NCBI RefSeq assembly: GCF_000378185.1 | Contig: NZ_KB899379.1 | Span: forward strand, 196,519-260,518 | Direction of reading: 5' to 3' | Length of the DNA stretch: 64,000 bases | Source of the DNA: Salinimonas chungwhensis DSM 16280 | GTDB lineage: Bacteria; Pseudomonadota; Gammaproteobacteria; Enterobacterales; Alteromonadaceae | Part shown: positions 15,420 to 25,287 of the stretch, in pieces | How the letters are laid out: each line of letters begins with the position of its first letter | How positions within the stretch are numbered: position 1 is the stretch's first letter | Made by a program: the position numbers and the translations under genes | Notes under the pieces: model-generated | Told to the model about the DNA's origin: nothing | Databases searched by the model: none | Seen by the model: the letters and a program-made list of their open reading frames with translations, nothing else

Positions 15420-18272
15420 ATGCCTACGCAAGAGCAGATGAACAGGATTATCAGGGAAAAAGCCGAGGCTTTCTGGCAGAAAAATGCCGTTAACAATGAT
15501 GCAGTCCTCGACACAAATGAACCTGCGCACAAATTAGCCGGGCTTAGTGAGTTTTTGCAGCGCTGTTTTGAAAACGACGCGCCCCAAACAATTATAGACG
15601 GCGAAGTTAGCGGTGAAGATTACCCAGCCCAACTTGCCGGGCAACTGGCTCAGGTTAAAACTGAAGAGCAACTGATGCGGGTATTACGCACTTTCAGAAA
15701 TGCTCAGATGGCGGCAATCACCATTGCTGATCTGCTGAATAATCAGGATATTGAAACTTCTGTAACGCGGGTCTCAGCCCTGGCAGATGCGTTAATTCTG
15801 GGTACCTATGACTGGCTTTATAGTCATCTGAGCGAACGCTACGGCAAACCCGCCGGCCCTCACGGCCCACAACCGATGATCATCCTGGGTATGGGTAAAC
15901 TGGGTGGCCGGGAACTGAACTTTTCATCGGATATCGACCTGATTTTTTGCTACCCCTATAGGGGCGAAACAGAAGGCGGCCGAAAGCAGGTTGAAAACCA
16001 GCAGTTTTTTAACCGGCTGGCGCAAAAATTAATTTCTGCCCTGAACACTGTTACCGCCGACGGACAAGTATTCAGAGTGGATATGCGGTTGCGTCCTTTT
16101 GGCGACAGCGGGCCTCTGGTTACACATTTTGCGGCCCTGGAAGATTATTATCAGGAACAGGGTCGCAGCTGGGAACGCTTTGCCATGATAAAGGCCCGGC
16201 CAATTACCCCTGCCTCGCCTTACGTGGATGAACTGTCAGATATTTTACGGCCGTTTACCTTTCGCCGTTATCTGGATTTCACCACTATTGATGCGCTGCG
16301 TCACATGAAAGGGCTGATCAACCGGGAAATAAGACGCCGGGGCTTAAAGGATAATATTAAGCTGGGTGCGGGAGGTATTCGCGAGATAGAGTTTTTCACC
16401 CAGAGTTTTCAGCTGATCCATGGCGGCCGCGAACCCGCGCTGCAGTCACCCAACCTGAAACAATCTTTGCATGCGTTGGGGGATCTGGAGATTATTGAGC
16501 CAGATACCATTCGCCAGCTCTATGGTCATTACTGTTTCCTGCGTAAGCTTGAGCACACCCTCCAGCAGCTCAATGATGAGCAAACCCAGACCCTGCCGGA
16601 GGATGACTGGTCGCAGGCGGTCATTTGCAAGGTCATGGGCTTTGCCTGTTATGACACATTTTACGCGGAATTGCTGCAGCGTATGGAGGAAGTACACGCG
16701 CAGTTCAATGATTTGGTAGAGGAGCATCAGCAAACCCATTCCCATGAAGACTCCCTGTTTCATCTGTGTAACGATGCCTGGCAGGTAGATATGGACAGAC
16801 AAGAGTTATGTGGATTGCTGGCGCCCTATATGGACGATGAGAACGCCAACGCCATTTATGAACAGCTGATGGAGTTTCGCGCCAATCTGCGACAGTTTCG
16901 CATTGGTGAGCGCGGCCAGCGAACGCTGGATGAACTGATGCCCGAATTGCTGCATACCCTGATAGAAACCAGCCCCAATCATATTCATCGGGTGATGCCC
17001 AGGGTACTGGATGTGATCAGAGCAATCACCGGTCGCACCACCTATCTGAACTTGCTGCTGGAAAATCTTGATGTACTCAATCAGCTGGTAAAATTGTGCA
17101 AACGCAGTGAATGGATTGCCAAACAGATTCAGCGTTTTCCGTTACTGCTGGATGAGTTGTTAACACCGTTATACCTTGAACAACAAAATACCAGCTTGCA
17201 GGAAAGCCGCCGTGAATACGAAGATGAGTTGCGTCAGCAGCTTTTGCGTATTGATCCGGACGATGTTGAGCTGACAATGGACTCCTGCCGCCAGTTTAAG
17301 CTTTGTCAGCAGTTACGTATTGCCGCCTCGGATATCAGCGGCTCTCTGCCGGTGGTCAAAGTCAGCGATAAACTTACGGTGCTGGCTGAAGTCATGCTGG
17401 ATACCATCATTTATCAGGCCTGGGAACAAGTCTCCCAGCGTTTTGGCGTGCCCGAACACCTGACCGGCGACGCCCGGGGGTTTGCTGTAATTGGCTATGG
17501 AAAGTTAGGGGGTTACGAACTGGGCTATGGTTCTGATCTGGACCTGGTGTTTGTGCACAATGCGCCAAAAACCTCCTCTACCAACGGGGCGCGTAAAGTC
17601 GGCGCGCAGCAGTTTTATATCAAACTTGCCCAGCGCATTATGCATCTGCTCAATACAAATACGCTGTTCGGACAGCTGTACGAAACCGATTTACGATTGC
17701 GCCCGTCCGGGTCTGCCGGCCTGTTGTGCTGCCATATCGACGGTTTTGAAAGTTATCAGCAGCAACAGGCATGGACCTGGGAACATCAGGCGTTGGTGCG
17801 CGCCCGGGGCGTAGCCGGTGATCAACAGTTGTTAACTATTTTCCATCGGGTGCGTCACGATATTCTTACCCGCTCTCGGGATAAAGCGGCATTGCGCAGT
17901 GAGGTCGTATCTATGCGCGAAAAAATGCGCGGGCACCTGGACGCCGGGACCCGTGATACCGTTGATTTGAAACAATGTGTAGGGGGGATTGCGGATATCG
18001 AGTTTCTCAGTCAGTACTGGGTATTGGCGTATGCCAGTGAATATACTGCATTGACAGACTACACGGATAATACCCGAATACTTAACAATGCTATGAATCT
18101 TGGGCTTATTGATTCGCGGCGCTGTGAGGCGCTGGTGAGCGCGTATCAGTCACTACGTGAGCAATACCATCAGCTAACCTTAGCCGATGACAAACTTGCT
18201 GAGCAATCTGAACAGTTGGAAACCCTCCGTGCGAACGTGAAACGGATCTGGCAGGACGTGCTGGAGTCATAG
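15420..18272 (+). CDS. glnE: bifunctional glutamine synthetase adenylyltransferase/deadenylase
   Basis: 950 residues, the usual length. There are two nucleotidyltransferase domains: GMGKLGGRELNFSSDIDLIF at residues 157-176 (deadenylase half) and GYGKLGGYELGYGSDLDLVF at about 694-713 (adenylylase half). Each keeps the G-K-L-G-G and DxD metal motifs. The family adjusts glutamine synthetase activity to nitrogen status with the PII protein. The ATG at 15420 is the first codon after a TATTA stretch. Monocistronic here, convergent with the TcpQ-domain gene. High confidence. Confidence 0.97.
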   Translation: MPTQEQMNRIIREKAEAFWQKNAVNNDAVLDTNEPAHKLAGLSEFLQRCFENDAPQTIIDGEVSGEDYPAQLAGQLAQVKTEEQLMRVLRTFRNAQMAAITIADLLNNQDIETSVTRVSALADALILGTYDWLYSHLSERYGKPAGPHGPQPMIILGMGKLGGRELNFSSDIDLIFCYPYRGETEGGRKQVENQQFFNRLAQKLISALNTVTADGQVFRVDMRLRPFGDSGPLVTHFAALEDYYQEQGRSWERFAMIKARPITPASPYVDELSDILRPFTFRRYLDFTTIDALRHMKGLINREIRRRGLKDNIKLGAGGIREIEFFTQSFQLIHGGREPALQSPNLKQSLHALGDLEIIEPDTIRQLYGHYCFLRKLEHTLQQLNDEQTQTLPEDDWSQAVICKVMGFACYDTFYAELLQRMEEVHAQFNDLVEEHQQTHSHEDSLFHLCNDAWQVDMDRQELCGLLAPYMDDENANAIYEQLMEFRANLRQFRIGERGQRTLDELMPELLHTLIETSPNHIHRVMPRVLDVIRAITGRTTYLNLLLENLDVLNQLVKLCKRSEWIAKQIQRFPLLLDELLTPLYLEQQNTSLQESRREYEDELRQQLLRIDPDDVELTMDSCRQFKLCQQLRIAASDISGSLPVVKVSDKLTVLAEVMLDTIIYQAWEQVSQRFGVPEHLTGDARGFAVIGYGKLGGYELGYGSDLDLVFVHNAPKTSSTNGARKVGAQQFYIKLAQRIMHLLNTNTLFGQLYETDLRLRPSGSAGLLCCHIDGFESYQQQQAWTWEHQALVRARGVAGDQQLLTIFHRVRHDILTRSRDKAALRSEVVSMREKMRGHLDAGTRDTVDLKQCVGGIADIEFLSQYWVLAYASEYTALTDYTDNTRILNNAMNLGLIDSRRCEALVSAYQSLREQYHQLTLADDKLAEQSEQLETLRANVKRIWQDVLES

Positions 18273-18313
18273 CTGACGCTCACAGCCGGTAACATCTTTC
18301 ATGACGTGGGCAG

Positions 18314-18907
18314 CTAGCGCTGCCGACAATTTTCATCAAGATATTCAGATGACTTAGCGGTAATAACCATAGTACGTTCACCGGGGCAAACAAAGGTCTG
18401 CACATCATTGCTGAAATTACTGTCGATAGCAGCGGCTATTTTTTCCAGTGACCCTACCAGGGTATCGTCCATCTGAAAATGATGCTTGATAACAAAATCC
18501 TGATTTAAATCCCAGATAATCTGAACGCCCTCTTTTTCAGCATAACCGGAGATAGCCTCGCGCAGGGTACTGCCGGCTTTAAACGAGCGGTGTCTGTGCT
18601 CTCCTACCCAGTTGCGCTGTACCGGCCGCAGTTCGCTGGCCATGGTCTCCAGACGTGTTTCAAGCGGTGTGTCAGTACCATTGAGGTCTATAACAAAATC
18701 ACCCTCCGTGGGTTCTTCCTCAATCTCGGGTCCCTGCTTGAACTGCTCATAAAAATCACTGAGACCTTTTGAAACACTACGGGTTTCGGTTTCATCAACG
18801 TTGTTTTGCTGCCAGTAAATAAGCGCGGCTGCCAGTAGCACAAGCACCACTGCCACCGCGAACTGGCGGGCCCAGAATCGTTTACCCGAATACGTTTTCT
18901 TCGCCAT
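18314..18907 (-). CDS. TcpQ-domain (PilL C-terminal-like) membrane-anchored protein
   Basis: 197 residues. One N-terminal membrane anchor (about residues 15-28, VAVVLVLLAAALIYW) is followed by an acidic linker. A TcpQ-type domain then spans about 97-190 (SFKAGSTLREAISGYAEKEGVQIIWDL and the LVGSLEKIAAAID repeat), a fold related to secretin N-domains. TcpQ domains normally occur with type IV pilus or secretin genes, but none is nearby. Cys174 and Cys194 near the C-terminus could pair. A periplasmic role is likely; the partner is unknown. It ends close to the glnE stop. Confidence 0.65.
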   Translation of the reverse strand: MAKKTYSGKRFWARQFAVAVVLVLLAAALIYWQQNNVDETETRSVSKGLSDFYEQFKQGPEIEEEPTEGDFVIDLNGTDTPLETRLETMASELRPVQRNWVGEHRHRSFKAGSTLREAISGYAEKEGVQIIWDLNQDFVIKHHFQMDDTLVGSLEKIAAAIDSNFSNDVQTFVCPGERTMVITAKSSEYLDENCRQR

Positions 18908-18988
18908 TTATACTTCTTCCGTGGGCATGTTGCACCTTGATAGTAAAAGATTCATTGTGCCTGATGCTATCAAAGCCTCTAACCTTGA

Positions 18989-19915
18989 TTAATTGTACAA
19001 CGAGGGATCATCTTTATGGGGACGTGTTTTAAATCGTTTGTGCATCCACAGATAACTTTCGGGCTGCTCACTGACAATTTCGGTCACCTTTTGATTCAAA
19101 CGGGTCAGCGCCTCCCGTTCATCCAGCGTCGCTAACTCCGGCATGGCCGGATATATTTTTACTTTATAGCCTTTTTTTGTGTACTGCGATGTAAAAATCA
19201 TAGGTACACAGTTCGCGCGACGGGCAAACATAAGCGTAGCCGTGGATGTCGCTGTTTCTTTTACGCCGCCAAACGGAACGAAAATACTCTGTGAACGTCC
19301 GTAATCCTGATCGGGCAAATATAAACACAATTCCCGGGCGTCCAGGGCGTTGATAAGAGCACGGGCATTGCGCTTGTGGATCATGTATTTATTCGATCGC
19401 GCGCGGCCATGATATTGCAGATAATCAATAAGCGGGTTGTTGTGCTTTCGATAAAATGCAATGGAAGGGTGGGTGTAGCCGACTCCCCGGCAGGCAAACT
19501 CAAGATTCATATTGTGCAGGGCCAGACCAAAAACCCCTTTATTCTGGGCCAGCGCGGCCTCAACATGTTCATAACCTTCTAATGTAAAATGGCGTTTGAT
19601 ACGCCAGCCTGGCCACCACCAGCCCATGGCAGTTTCAAACAGCGCCATACCGGCACGGCGCACATTCTCGCGAGTCAGTCGCTCGATGTCCTCGTCTGAC
19701 ATGGATGGCCAGGTAAGCTGAATATTTCGTCGCGCCACCTTTACCCGCTTAGGTACGATAAGCCCTATTAACCGGCCCGCGCCACTGCCCAGCCAGCGAA
19801 TAACCGGAAAAGGCAACCAGATCAGCAGATATAAGATAACCACACCGACCCACACCAGCCAGTAGCGGGGCCCGAGAAACGCAAGCTTGAAAGAGGGAGG
19901 TTTAATTGCCGACAA
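18989..19915 (-). CDS. LpxL/LpxP-family lipid A acyltransferase
   Basis: 308 residues, the same length as E. coli LpxL (306). One N-terminal membrane segment (about 20-40) is followed by the lysophospholipid acyltransferase fold. The HxxxxE catalytic motif is HNMNLE at residues 134-139, followed by RGVG and RKHNNPLID. The enzyme transfers a secondary acyl chain from acyl-ACP onto Kdo2-lipid IVA at the inner face of the inner membrane. Whether it uses laurate or another chain cannot be told. The gene stands alone, about 80 bases before the TcpQ-domain gene on the same strand. Confidence 0.88.
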   Translation of the reverse strand: MSAIKPPSFKLAFLGPRYWLVWVGVVILYLLIWLPFPVIRWLGSGAGRLIGLIVPKRVKVARRNIQLTWPSMSDEDIERLTRENVRRAGMALFETAMGWWWPGWRIKRHFTLEGYEHVEAALAQNKGVFGLALHNMNLEFACRGVGYTHPSIAFYRKHNNPLIDYLQYHGRARSNKYMIHKRNARALINALDARELCLYLPDQDYGRSQSIFVPFGGVKETATSTATLMFARRANCVPMIFTSQYTKKGYKVKIYPAMPELATLDEREALTRLNQKVTEIVSEQPESYLWMHKRFKTRPHKDDPSLYN

Positions 19916-19997
19916 CGCTTAACTACCTGAAAAAATTTTTGGCTATTGTACCCATACTTGTTGCGGATACCAATATAGGTGACATAACCAGGCCCGG

Positions 19998-20033
19998 AAA
20001 CAAACAACCCGCCTGATGGCGGGTTGTTTGTTT
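19998..20033 (-). terminator. strong intrinsic terminator
   Basis: A perfect 16-bp stem (AAACAAACAACCCGCC / GGCGGGTTGTTTGTTT) with a TGAT loop. On the minus strand it ends in GTTTGTTT, giving the U-rich part. It lies just past the DUF3081 gene stop (20056) and upstream of the acyltransferase gene, so it separates them. Confidence 0.85.
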
Positions 20034-20055
20034 CGTTGTCATAACGCGGTCAAAA

Positions 20056-20313
20056 TCAATATTCTTCGTCTATTTCTTTTAGCTTTTTTGTAAACTGTTT
20101 AACGTGCTCGTCGTCTTCGTAGTCATAGTGATACTGGTTGTGAAACCCGTATTGCAACTTTACTTTAATATCTTCAATGAACAGCGTATACCCATCCATA
20201 TCGGTGAACGCCGTGATACCGTTTAGTTCATACCGGTCATCCTGTTTAGTCCCGAACTGACGAATTTTGTCGAACACGCGAAGTATAAACGTATTATCCA
20301 ACTCATTCTTCAT
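20056..20313 (-). CDS. DUF3081-family protein
   Basis: 85 residues, acidic and cytoplasmic in character. The opening MKNELDNTFILRVFDKIRQFG and the central GITAFTDMDGYTLFIEDIKV match the small gammaproteobacterial DUF3081 family as I remember it. Function is unknown. It has its own terminator and starts about 95 bases downstream of the small outer-membrane barrel gene, so it may be read alone or from the cassette upstream. Confidence 0.75.
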   Translation of the reverse strand: MKNELDNTFILRVFDKIRQFGTKQDDRYELNGITAFTDMDGYTLFIEDIKVKLQYGFHNQYHYDYEDDEHVKQFTKKLKEIDEEY

Positions 20314-20408
20314 GTATATCAGTACCCCTTATTTGGTTTACCTATTGATACCACATAGCTTCAGGTAAAGTTTAATTTTCACAATATTAGCGCCGTGTGC
20401 CCGGGCGA

Positions 20409-20951
20409 TTAATTAAAATTATAGCGATAACCGATATTTATCATGTTGGCGGACAGATCTTTCTCGCCGTGAATATACTCGTACTCCACGCGAATCATGC
20501 TATTTATGCCCACATGAAAATCAAAGCCTAAACCGGCCATACCCGCAATTACACCTTCGTCGAACATGCACCGGCCAGGGGCCGTCATGGTCCCCTCACA
20601 GTCCCCTTCCGGCGTGCGAAAACCACTGATATCAGCGCGCATCACACCCAGCTTATAGAACAATTCACCGCTTCTGCTACCGGCTTTTCCCAATACAGCC
20701 AGATACAAAGCATCGCCTTTAATATCCGCTGTCTCAGTTTGCTCGTCAAACAATCTTTTATAGCCCGCCTCAACATACCATTTGGGCGCAAACTCGTGGC
20801 CTAGTGCCAGATAAAAGTTTTCACTACTGGCTTCGGCATTTTCATAGTCGGCTTCAGAATAACCAGCCCCGGCTATGCCATAAAGCTTTTCCGTTGCCTG
20901 TACATTCAGGCTGGCGATTGTTAGCAATGCGCCTATCCCTATTTTTTTCAT
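20409..20951 (-). CDS. small outer-membrane beta-barrel protein (OmpA/opacity-like)
   Basis: 180 residues with a signal peptide (cleavage after VQA, about residue 19). An 8-strand-barrel-like pattern follows (LYGIAGAGYSEADYENA, FYLALGHEFAPKWYVEAGYKRLF) and the protein ends IGYRYNFN, with a terminal aromatic. Two cysteines (about 118 and 127) lie in one loop. It follows the larger barrel gene after 26 bases and so is probably the last gene of the MMPL cassette. Role unknown. Confidence 0.75.
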   Translation of the reverse strand: MKKIGIGALLTIASLNVQATEKLYGIAGAGYSEADYENAEASSENFYLALGHEFAPKWYVEAGYKRLFDEQTETADIKGDALYLAVLGKAGSRSGELFYKLGVMRADISGFRTPEGDCEGTMTAPGRCMFDEGVIAGMAGLGFDFHVGINSMIRVEYEYIHGEKDLSANMINIGYRYNFN

Positions 20952-20977
20952 GGCTCATTTTACCGCGTGAAGTAGAG

Positions 20978-22174
20978 TTAGAAGAAATATTCGAGCGTAA
21001 CCTGCAGATGGTCATCACGACGCATAAAAAAGAAGGTGTCCATATTATCATCCGAAGAGAACAAATAGGCATCGACCTTCCAGCGCCAGCTGTCAGTGAT
21101 GCGACTGGAAGCTTCTAAAAACGCATTATAGGTGCTGGCTTCATCCAGGTCCTGAACAAAGCCTGCCAGTACCTCGGTACCATCGATATCGTTGAACGAC
21201 CACCGCACCCCTGCCATTAAGTCATTCTGACCGGTGCTGAAAAAATTGTTTTCCCGCTCATCGTACTGATATTCCATCAGAAAGCCAAGATCGTGATTGG
21301 TGCCCAGCACACCGACAGTGGTGCGCTCAAAGCCTGCCACCGCAGCTGCAAAATCTTCGCTTTGGCCCTCACGATAAATCCCCTCAAACTTCAGCAGCCA
21401 GGCGCCCTGAACCTTGAGCAGATCGACACCGAACTGCTGAATTTGCGCATAGTAAGGCACCACGAACGGATTAGTAATGTCGTCCTGGGCAACACTTAAC
21501 TCGGGCTCGCGGGTCGTGCCATTAAAATATGACAAGCCAACTTCATACGCGCCAAAGCTGTTCTGGTACCGCAGGGCATAATCAATATGATTTTGTTCAG
21601 CATCCGATTCGTATTGAGCACGATCACTGACTATGGGAATGGGTGGACGTAACCGGCCATCCATCCCCGGAAAGGTCCGCTCACGAAAATAGGGAAGGAT
21701 GTAAGCAGATGCCGTACCCCAGTCGCCGTAGGTGGTAAAGTTGACCATAGGCTGTCCGAGTTTGTCTTCACCGTCTACATGCTCAACCATATCAGTCTGA
21801 TTGATGATATCCACCAGGTGTAAAGATTCGGTCTGCCCCCAAAACACTTTGCCAATACCCACTCGGGATTCCCACTCATCGGCTACATGAAGCCATTGTA
21901 GCTCACGGATATCCCAGTGAGTACGTTCGTCATCCCGGTTATCCAGCCGGGCAAACGGCCTGAACAACAGACTATCCTGTCCATCATTCCACTCGGTGTA
22001 GGCTTCTGGCTCGATGGCAACGGATACCTGTGTGCGGGGCTGGCCCGGATACGCGGCATCCTGCAGGAAGTAACGGCCTTCAAACGCAGTACTACCGCCA
22101 AGCTCCACTTCGGCCTGAGAAGAAAAAGAGGCAGCGACCAGCGCTGCCAATAGGGTTATCTTTGGTTTACTCAT
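20978..22174 (-). CDS. outer-membrane barrel protein of the MMPL cassette
   Basis: 398 residues from ATG at 22174. The frame is open to 22225 but would then overlap the upstream gene, and the ATG at 22174 starts directly on a clean signal peptide (ITLLAALVAASFSSQA). The mature protein is rich in beta-strand patterns and ends LQVTLEYFF, the C-terminal aromatic signature of outer-membrane barrels. It lies 4 bases after the LolA-like gene. Barrels of this type are often found beside MMPL exporters and LolA-like proteins, suggesting a three-layer lipid or hydrophobic-substrate path. That function is inferred from context only. Confidence 0.75.
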   Translation of the reverse strand: MSKPKITLLAALVAASFSSQAEVELGGSTAFEGRYFLQDAAYPGQPRTQVSVAIEPEAYTEWNDGQDSLLFRPFARLDNRDDERTHWDIRELQWLHVADEWESRVGIGKVFWGQTESLHLVDIINQTDMVEHVDGEDKLGQPMVNFTTYGDWGTASAYILPYFRERTFPGMDGRLRPPIPIVSDRAQYESDAEQNHIDYALRYQNSFGAYEVGLSYFNGTTREPELSVAQDDITNPFVVPYYAQIQQFGVDLLKVQGAWLLKFEGIYREGQSEDFAAAVAGFERTTVGVLGTNHDLGFLMEYQYDERENNFFSTGQNDLMAGVRWSFNDIDGTEVLAGFVQDLDEASTYNAFLEASSRITDSWRWKVDAYLFSSDDNMDTFFFMRRDDHLQVTLEYFF

Positions 22175-22178
22175 GCGA

Positions 22179-22985
22179 TTAACGTGCTCTGCGTAAACTG
22201 TTTTTATCAAAATCCGATTCATCAAGGTCTTGTTTAAACACTAATTCATCGGTGATAAGTTCCGTCGATTTGCCAGTCTGGTGATTGAACATGTAGCTGC
22301 GTTTGGGCCGCCAGAATGTTTTGCCGTCGACCTCGTAACTTTCATAGTCTTCAAACTCCAGGGTTTTCAGCTCATCGCCTTTGCGGTCGAAAAAATCAAC
22401 CTTGCGCACGCGATAATGTTCCTGATCGATCCACACAATTTGTTTTGAGTAGCCAGAGAATTCATCCTGGGGAATTTGCTCAATGACATAAACCTTATCA
22501 CCCTGATACGTGTCCTCGCGCAGGAAGTCATAATTAAATTTTTCCACCTCAAAAGAGGTCATGTCCTCAAATGCAAATTCGCTGCTCATAAACGGGCCGG
22601 ACTTATTGCGTGAGGCGATTCGTTTTACCCGTTTAATGGCTGGCAGGTAGATCCATTGTTCATCCGGCTCCATAGCATGGGAAAAGCTTAAAAATGCAGT
22701 GCCGCTGACATCCCGGGGCGATTCAAAGACAGTGAGGGCCTTATCCCCGTCCTCTTGCATTTCCAGACTATCCACGCGCATTTCGCGGGTCGCTTCCTGA
22801 CCACTGGCGTTGCGCAAAATCATGGTTATCTCTGCCACACTGTTTTGCCAGCCACGGTCTCTGTCTTTGCGTTCCTGCGCAATTTTCAAACCTTGCTTCT
22901 GTGATTTCTCATCGGCCCACACCGGAGCGGCCAGTGTCACCGCCACACACAAAAACCAGGTGTTAATTTGTTTCAGATATTGCAT
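22179..22985 (-). CDS. LolA-like periplasmic protein (outer membrane lipoprotein-sorting family)
   Basis: 268 residues from ATG at 22985, chosen because GAGGTGAG lies at normal spacing before it; a GTG three codons earlier is also possible. A signal peptide ends near WA. The body matches the LolA-like fold proteins that accompany RND/MMPL exporters: MILRNASGQEATREMRV, DEQWIYLPAIKRVKRI and the SFEVEKFNYDFL region. Such proteins are thought to carry lipid or lipoprotein-like cargo across the periplasm. It overlaps the upstream MMPL gene by about 23 bases, so the pair is translationally linked. Confidence 0.85.
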   Translation of the reverse strand: MQYLKQINTWFLCVAVTLAAPVWADEKSQKQGLKIAQERKDRDRGWQNSVAEITMILRNASGQEATREMRVDSLEMQEDGDKALTVFESPRDVSGTAFLSFSHAMEPDEQWIYLPAIKRVKRIASRNKSGPFMSSEFAFEDMTSFEVEKFNYDFLREDTYQGDKVYVIEQIPQDEFSGYSKQIVWIDQEHYRVRKVDFFDRKGDELKTLEFEDYESYEVDGKTFWRPKRSYMFNHQTGKSTELITDELVFKQDLDESDFDKNSLRRAR

Positions 22986-25287
22986 CTTTCTCACCTCTGG
23001 ACTGCTCTTTTTTGCGATCTAACCACATTAAAAATGCTGGCAGGAATAATAAATCTACTAGCAATGCGGCAACAATAATAATGACGGTTAATGTACCCAT
23101 ATCAGAATTTAACCTGAAACTGGATAACATTAAAATACCGAATCCTGCGGCCAGAACGATAGTTGTGGTTACCAGTGCCTGTCCAACAGTGGCAAAAGTA
23201 TAACCTACCGCTTCTCTGACACTTTGCCCCCGATGCCTGGCGAGCTGGTATTTTGAAAGAAAGTGTACCGTATCATCAACGATAATTCCCATCGTCATAC
23301 TCAGCACCACCGATAAGGCCATATTAATCTGCCCCGACAAAATACCCCAGACACCAAAGCCTATACCGGCAGGGATCAGATTAGTCATCAGACTAACCAG
23401 ACCCAGTCGCCATGAGCGCAGGGCAATAATAATGAGACCGGAAATTAACACCAGCGCCAGTATCGTACCCCACACCATATTTTTCATATTGCGGGCGCCG
23501 ATGTGGGCAAACATCAGCGGTGGGCTGGCAGCTTCGACACGCAATTGCGGTGCCAGTTGTTTAAACTGGGCCTTGGCGCGACGCTCGAACTCCGTAAATT
23601 CATTACTACCCAGGTTATCTAATACGGCTATGACCCTGACGGCAGATTTATTTATATCAATTTGGTTATTGAGGTCTAACCCATAGGGTAATGACATTTC
23701 ATATAATAACAGATACTGAGATGCCTCCTCCTGGGTGTCGGGAAGCCGGTACGCAGAAGGCGCATCGTTATTCATGTTCATATTGAGGCGCTTCATCGTA
23801 TCGCTGAAGCTGGTAACGTGATGCACTTCTGGCTGCACGCTAAGCCAGGTGGAAAACGCGTCTACTTTTTGCAACACATCCGGATCAGTAACGCCGTACT
23901 CTTGTTCGGTGTAAATCACAAAGTCGATGTTAGACATGCCGCCCATGGTCTCTTCCTGCACATTTACCGCCTGACGGAAAGTGCTGGAATCATCGAAATA
24001 TTTTACCGCAATATCGTTTAACACATTGTTGGTTGAAGCCACCATCGCCACCACCACCACAAAAACCGATATGGGCAGAATGCGGCGGTAATGCCGGCAA
24101 ATCCATTCACTGGCTTGTAAGTATTTTGAATGTGTGGTGTCGGCTTCTGTCGGGACGCGCAACGGCGCAAGGTTTAGAATTGCTGGTAGCACGGTCAGCG
24201 AAAACAAACAGGCAAACATCACACCCACGGCCGTCATGTTTCCCAGGTCCGATAAAATCGGTACCGCTGAAAAATTCAGCATCAAAAAACCGATGGCGGT
24301 GGTGGCACTGGTGATAAATACCGGCTTGGTATTCACCCTCAGGCTTTCTGTGAGCGCCTCGTGTTTAGCCATGCCCTGGCGGGCGTACTGGCGGAAGCTG
24401 ACGATGACGTGAATACAATCGGCCACTGCCAGAGTCATGACCATGGTAGGCACATTGACGGTTGCCGTACTTAGGAAGATACCCGCCCAACCGGCCAGCC
24501 CCATCGTTACTACAATACAGGAACCAACAATTAGCAGGGTAGCCAGTGCTGCGACCACAGAGCGGGTAAGCAGCGCAATCATGATGGTAATGACAACAAA
24601 CATTAACGGGATGAGGGTTTGCGCGTCATCCTGTGCAGCTACCGCAAACGCATCATTCATGATGACCATGCCGGTCAGGTATATCTCATGATCAGGAAAA
24701 GCCTGCTCATACTTGGTCTGCAGCTCCCGGGCATAATCAGCTATTTCGATAACTTCTTTGGTCTGGTCCCCGTCTGGCAGTTGGATAGTGGCATTGATTA
24801 CTGCCACGTCGCCGGTATCAGAGACCAGGCGGCCGTCAATTTCCGGTACACTCTGCACCACATTTTTAACCCAGTTTACATGGTCGCTGTCGTATTGGCC
24901 CTCACGCACCAGATCCGTTACCACCAGATCTTCATCTTCAGCATAGGTATGCTGATAATTAGAGATAGACTCCACCCGCGTTGACAGCGGTAATTGCCAG
25001 GCATCTTCAGTAAGCTGATAAATCAGCTCAAAGGTGTCTGACTGATAAACCGTGTCCTCTTTGGGGACAATCAAAAATGAGACATTCTCACTTTTATTGA
25101 ATATGTTCTGCATATCCTCAAAAGCTTTACGCTGAGGATTATCTGGTTCAAAGAAGACTTTATAGTCACCGCGGAAATAAAGATTCTGTGCGCCCCACCC
25201 GGTAACAGAGCAAAGCAGAATAAATATCAGAATCGCAAGTTTTGGTGAGTGCAGGCACCACTTCATCCATTCGGGCAGTTTTTGCAT
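22963..25287 (-). CDS. MMPL/RND-family exporter
   Basis: 774 residues from ATG at 25287. The frame opens 40 codons earlier, but that part is basic and not membrane-like, whereas at 25287 the protein starts MQKLPEWMKWCLHSPKLAI followed by the first membrane helix. It shows the duplicated six-helix layout: helix 1, a large periplasmic loop with several glutamates, a five-helix bundle (TLIPLMFVVITIMIALL onward), then the same pattern again with VLSMTMGIIVDDTVHFLSKY near the end. That IVDDTVHF motif is typical of the family. First gene of the cassette MMPL, LolA-like, barrel, barrel. Substrate unknown; a lipid is likely from the LolA-like partner. Confidence 0.88.
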   Translation of the reverse strand: MQKLPEWMKWCLHSPKLAILIFILLCSVTGWGAQNLYFRGDYKVFFEPDNPQRKAFEDMQNIFNKSENVSFLIVPKEDTVYQSDTFELIYQLTEDAWQLPLSTRVESISNYQHTYAEDEDLVVTDLVREGQYDSDHVNWVKNVVQSVPEIDGRLVSDTGDVAVINATIQLPDGDQTKEVIEIADYARELQTKYEQAFPDHEIYLTGMVIMNDAFAVAAQDDAQTLIPLMFVVITIMIALLTRSVVAALATLLIVGSCIVVTMGLAGWAGIFLSTATVNVPTMVMTLAVADCIHVIVSFRQYARQGMAKHEALTESLRVNTKPVFITSATTAIGFLMLNFSAVPILSDLGNMTAVGVMFACLFSLTVLPAILNLAPLRVPTEADTTHSKYLQASEWICRHYRRILPISVFVVVVAMVASTNNVLNDIAVKYFDDSSTFRQAVNVQEETMGGMSNIDFVIYTEQEYGVTDPDVLQKVDAFSTWLSVQPEVHHVTSFSDTMKRLNMNMNNDAPSAYRLPDTQEEASQYLLLYEMSLPYGLDLNNQIDINKSAVRVIAVLDNLGSNEFTEFERRAKAQFKQLAPQLRVEAASPPLMFAHIGARNMKNMVWGTILALVLISGLIIIALRSWRLGLVSLMTNLIPAGIGFGVWGILSGQINMALSVVLSMTMGIIVDDTVHFLSKYQLARHRGQSVREAVGYTFATVGQALVTTTIVLAAGFGILMLSSFRLNSDMGTLTVIIIVAALLVDLLFLPAFLMWLDRKKEQSRGEKDAISETN

